This document shows positions 63,625 to 64,000 of a DNA stretch of 64,000 nt, in pieces. The stretch comes from a virus. Each line of letters opens with the position of its first letter. Position 1 is the first letter of the stretch. The stretch spans positions 1 through 64,000 of the IMG/VR virus record IMGVR_UViG_3300020190_000035. The stretch is one strand, 5' to 3'. The notes beneath the pieces are model-generated. The model ran no database searches, was not told where the DNA came from, and saw only the letters and a program-made list of their open reading frames with translations. The translations under genes and the position numbers were made by a program.

Positions 63625-64000
63625 TAAAACATCCTTCTTACTCTTTTAGAAGAAGTAGATCTACGAAAACCTGTTGAAGGATTCAGTGCATCAACTCGAC
63701 CACTAATTATAACTTTATTTTTTTCATCATCTTCTTTATCTACTTTTTTATTGTCTGGAACAAAAAAATGATTAGAGAAAGTTTCAGTATTTGTTGCATA
63801 CTGCCCCTGAGAAAACTCTCCATAATTTTGCGTAATAGCCAACAAGGCTAGCATTAAAGCATCGTGTGCGTGATCCATCGCAGATCCTGCAGCCTCAAAA
63901 ACTGGTCGACCAGTTTGAGTTGTGCGAACAACAACATAAGATATTAGCTGCATATATAGCTCTTCGTCAGAGTCTGGAATCATTAATTTTTCTTTTTCCA
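63624..64000 (-). CDS. Terminase large subunit, C-terminal end (partial)
   Basis: The frame is open to the right edge, so only about 125 C-terminal residues are present; an in-frame Met at 63983 is internal. ELYMQLISYVVVRTTQTGRP leads to SAMDHAHDALMLALLAITQN, the D-H-x-x-D-A motif carrying the last metal-binding aspartate of the terminase RNase H-like nuclease. A disordered basic tail (STSSKRVRRMF) follows. The enzyme cuts concatemers and drives packaging through the portal. Confidence 0.8.
   Translation of the reverse strand, partial: EKEKLMIPDSDEELYMQLISYVVVRTTQTGRPVFEAAGSAMDHAHDALMLALLAITQNYGEFSQGQYATNTETFSNHFFVPDNKKVDKEDDEKNKVIISGRVDALNPSTGFRRSTSSKRVRRMF

Noticed and set aside
1-64000. 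Assignment as a T4-like cyanophage
   Set aside because: Oxygenases and fibre repeats recall cyanophages, but the 352-residue capsid protein, protease-scaffold fusion, tandem tube genes and gene order do not follow the T4 plan.

Overview
This window is the structural half of a contractile-tailed (myovirus-like) Caudoviricetes genome. Standard code, Shine-Dalgarno starts and tight gene packing point to a bacterial host. The DNA is AT-rich, and the fibre modules resemble those of aquatic phages, so an environmental phage is likely. The host cannot be named. The RWPY / double-psi-barrel-like segment in the hub protein hints at a Gram-positive (perhaps actinobacterial) host, but only weakly. No tRNA, CRISPR array, integrase or bacterial chromosomal gene was seen, and no stretch over 300 bases lacks a gene.

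Nearly everything reads leftward (minus strand). In transcription order from the right edge: the 3' end of the large terminase; an appendage protein; an unknown structural protein; an S74 self-cleaving tail spike; two small proteins; portal; a small protein; a glycosyltransferase; a protease-scaffold fusion; a capsid-associated protein; the HK97-fold major capsid protein followed by a strong GAAA-loop terminator; then minor head or appendage proteins and a fibre locus (46-50.8 kb). The fibre locus has two long paralogous fibres, an orphan fibre-base domain and a remarkable protein ending in 18 copies of [F/Y]FPP, which has its own promoter-like sequence.

Next, 32.7-46.0 kb is a cassette of modification enzymes inserted between the fibre and tail modules. 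It carries ten prolyl-4-hydroxylase-like Fe(II)/2-oxoglutarate oxygenases, one TauD-like dioxygenase, two glutathione-peroxidase-fold proteins, an FkbM-like methyltransferase, a DUF6065-like protein and a few unknowns. Three genes read rightward and sixteen leftward from a divergent promoter at about 44.0 kb.

The tail module follows (32.7 kb down to 1): connectors, a sheath-like protein, tail terminator, sheath, three tube-family paralogues, two tail-assembly-chaperone-like paralogues separated by one in-frame amber codon, a 2221-residue tape measure, several large virion proteins and two giant baseplate/hub proteins. One hub protein runs off the left edge and contains a staphylococcal-nuclease-like domain.

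The best candidate for an undescribed system is the pairing of the oxygenase battery with the neighbouring aromatic/proline repeat protein. It suggests a virus-encoded pathway that hydroxylates, and possibly glycosylates or methylates, virion fibres, by analogy with hydroxyproline-rich proteins. A second candidate is the 1426-residue tail-region protein, whose KG...K...DLDD motif layout recalls single-chain double-psi-barrel RNA polymerases.
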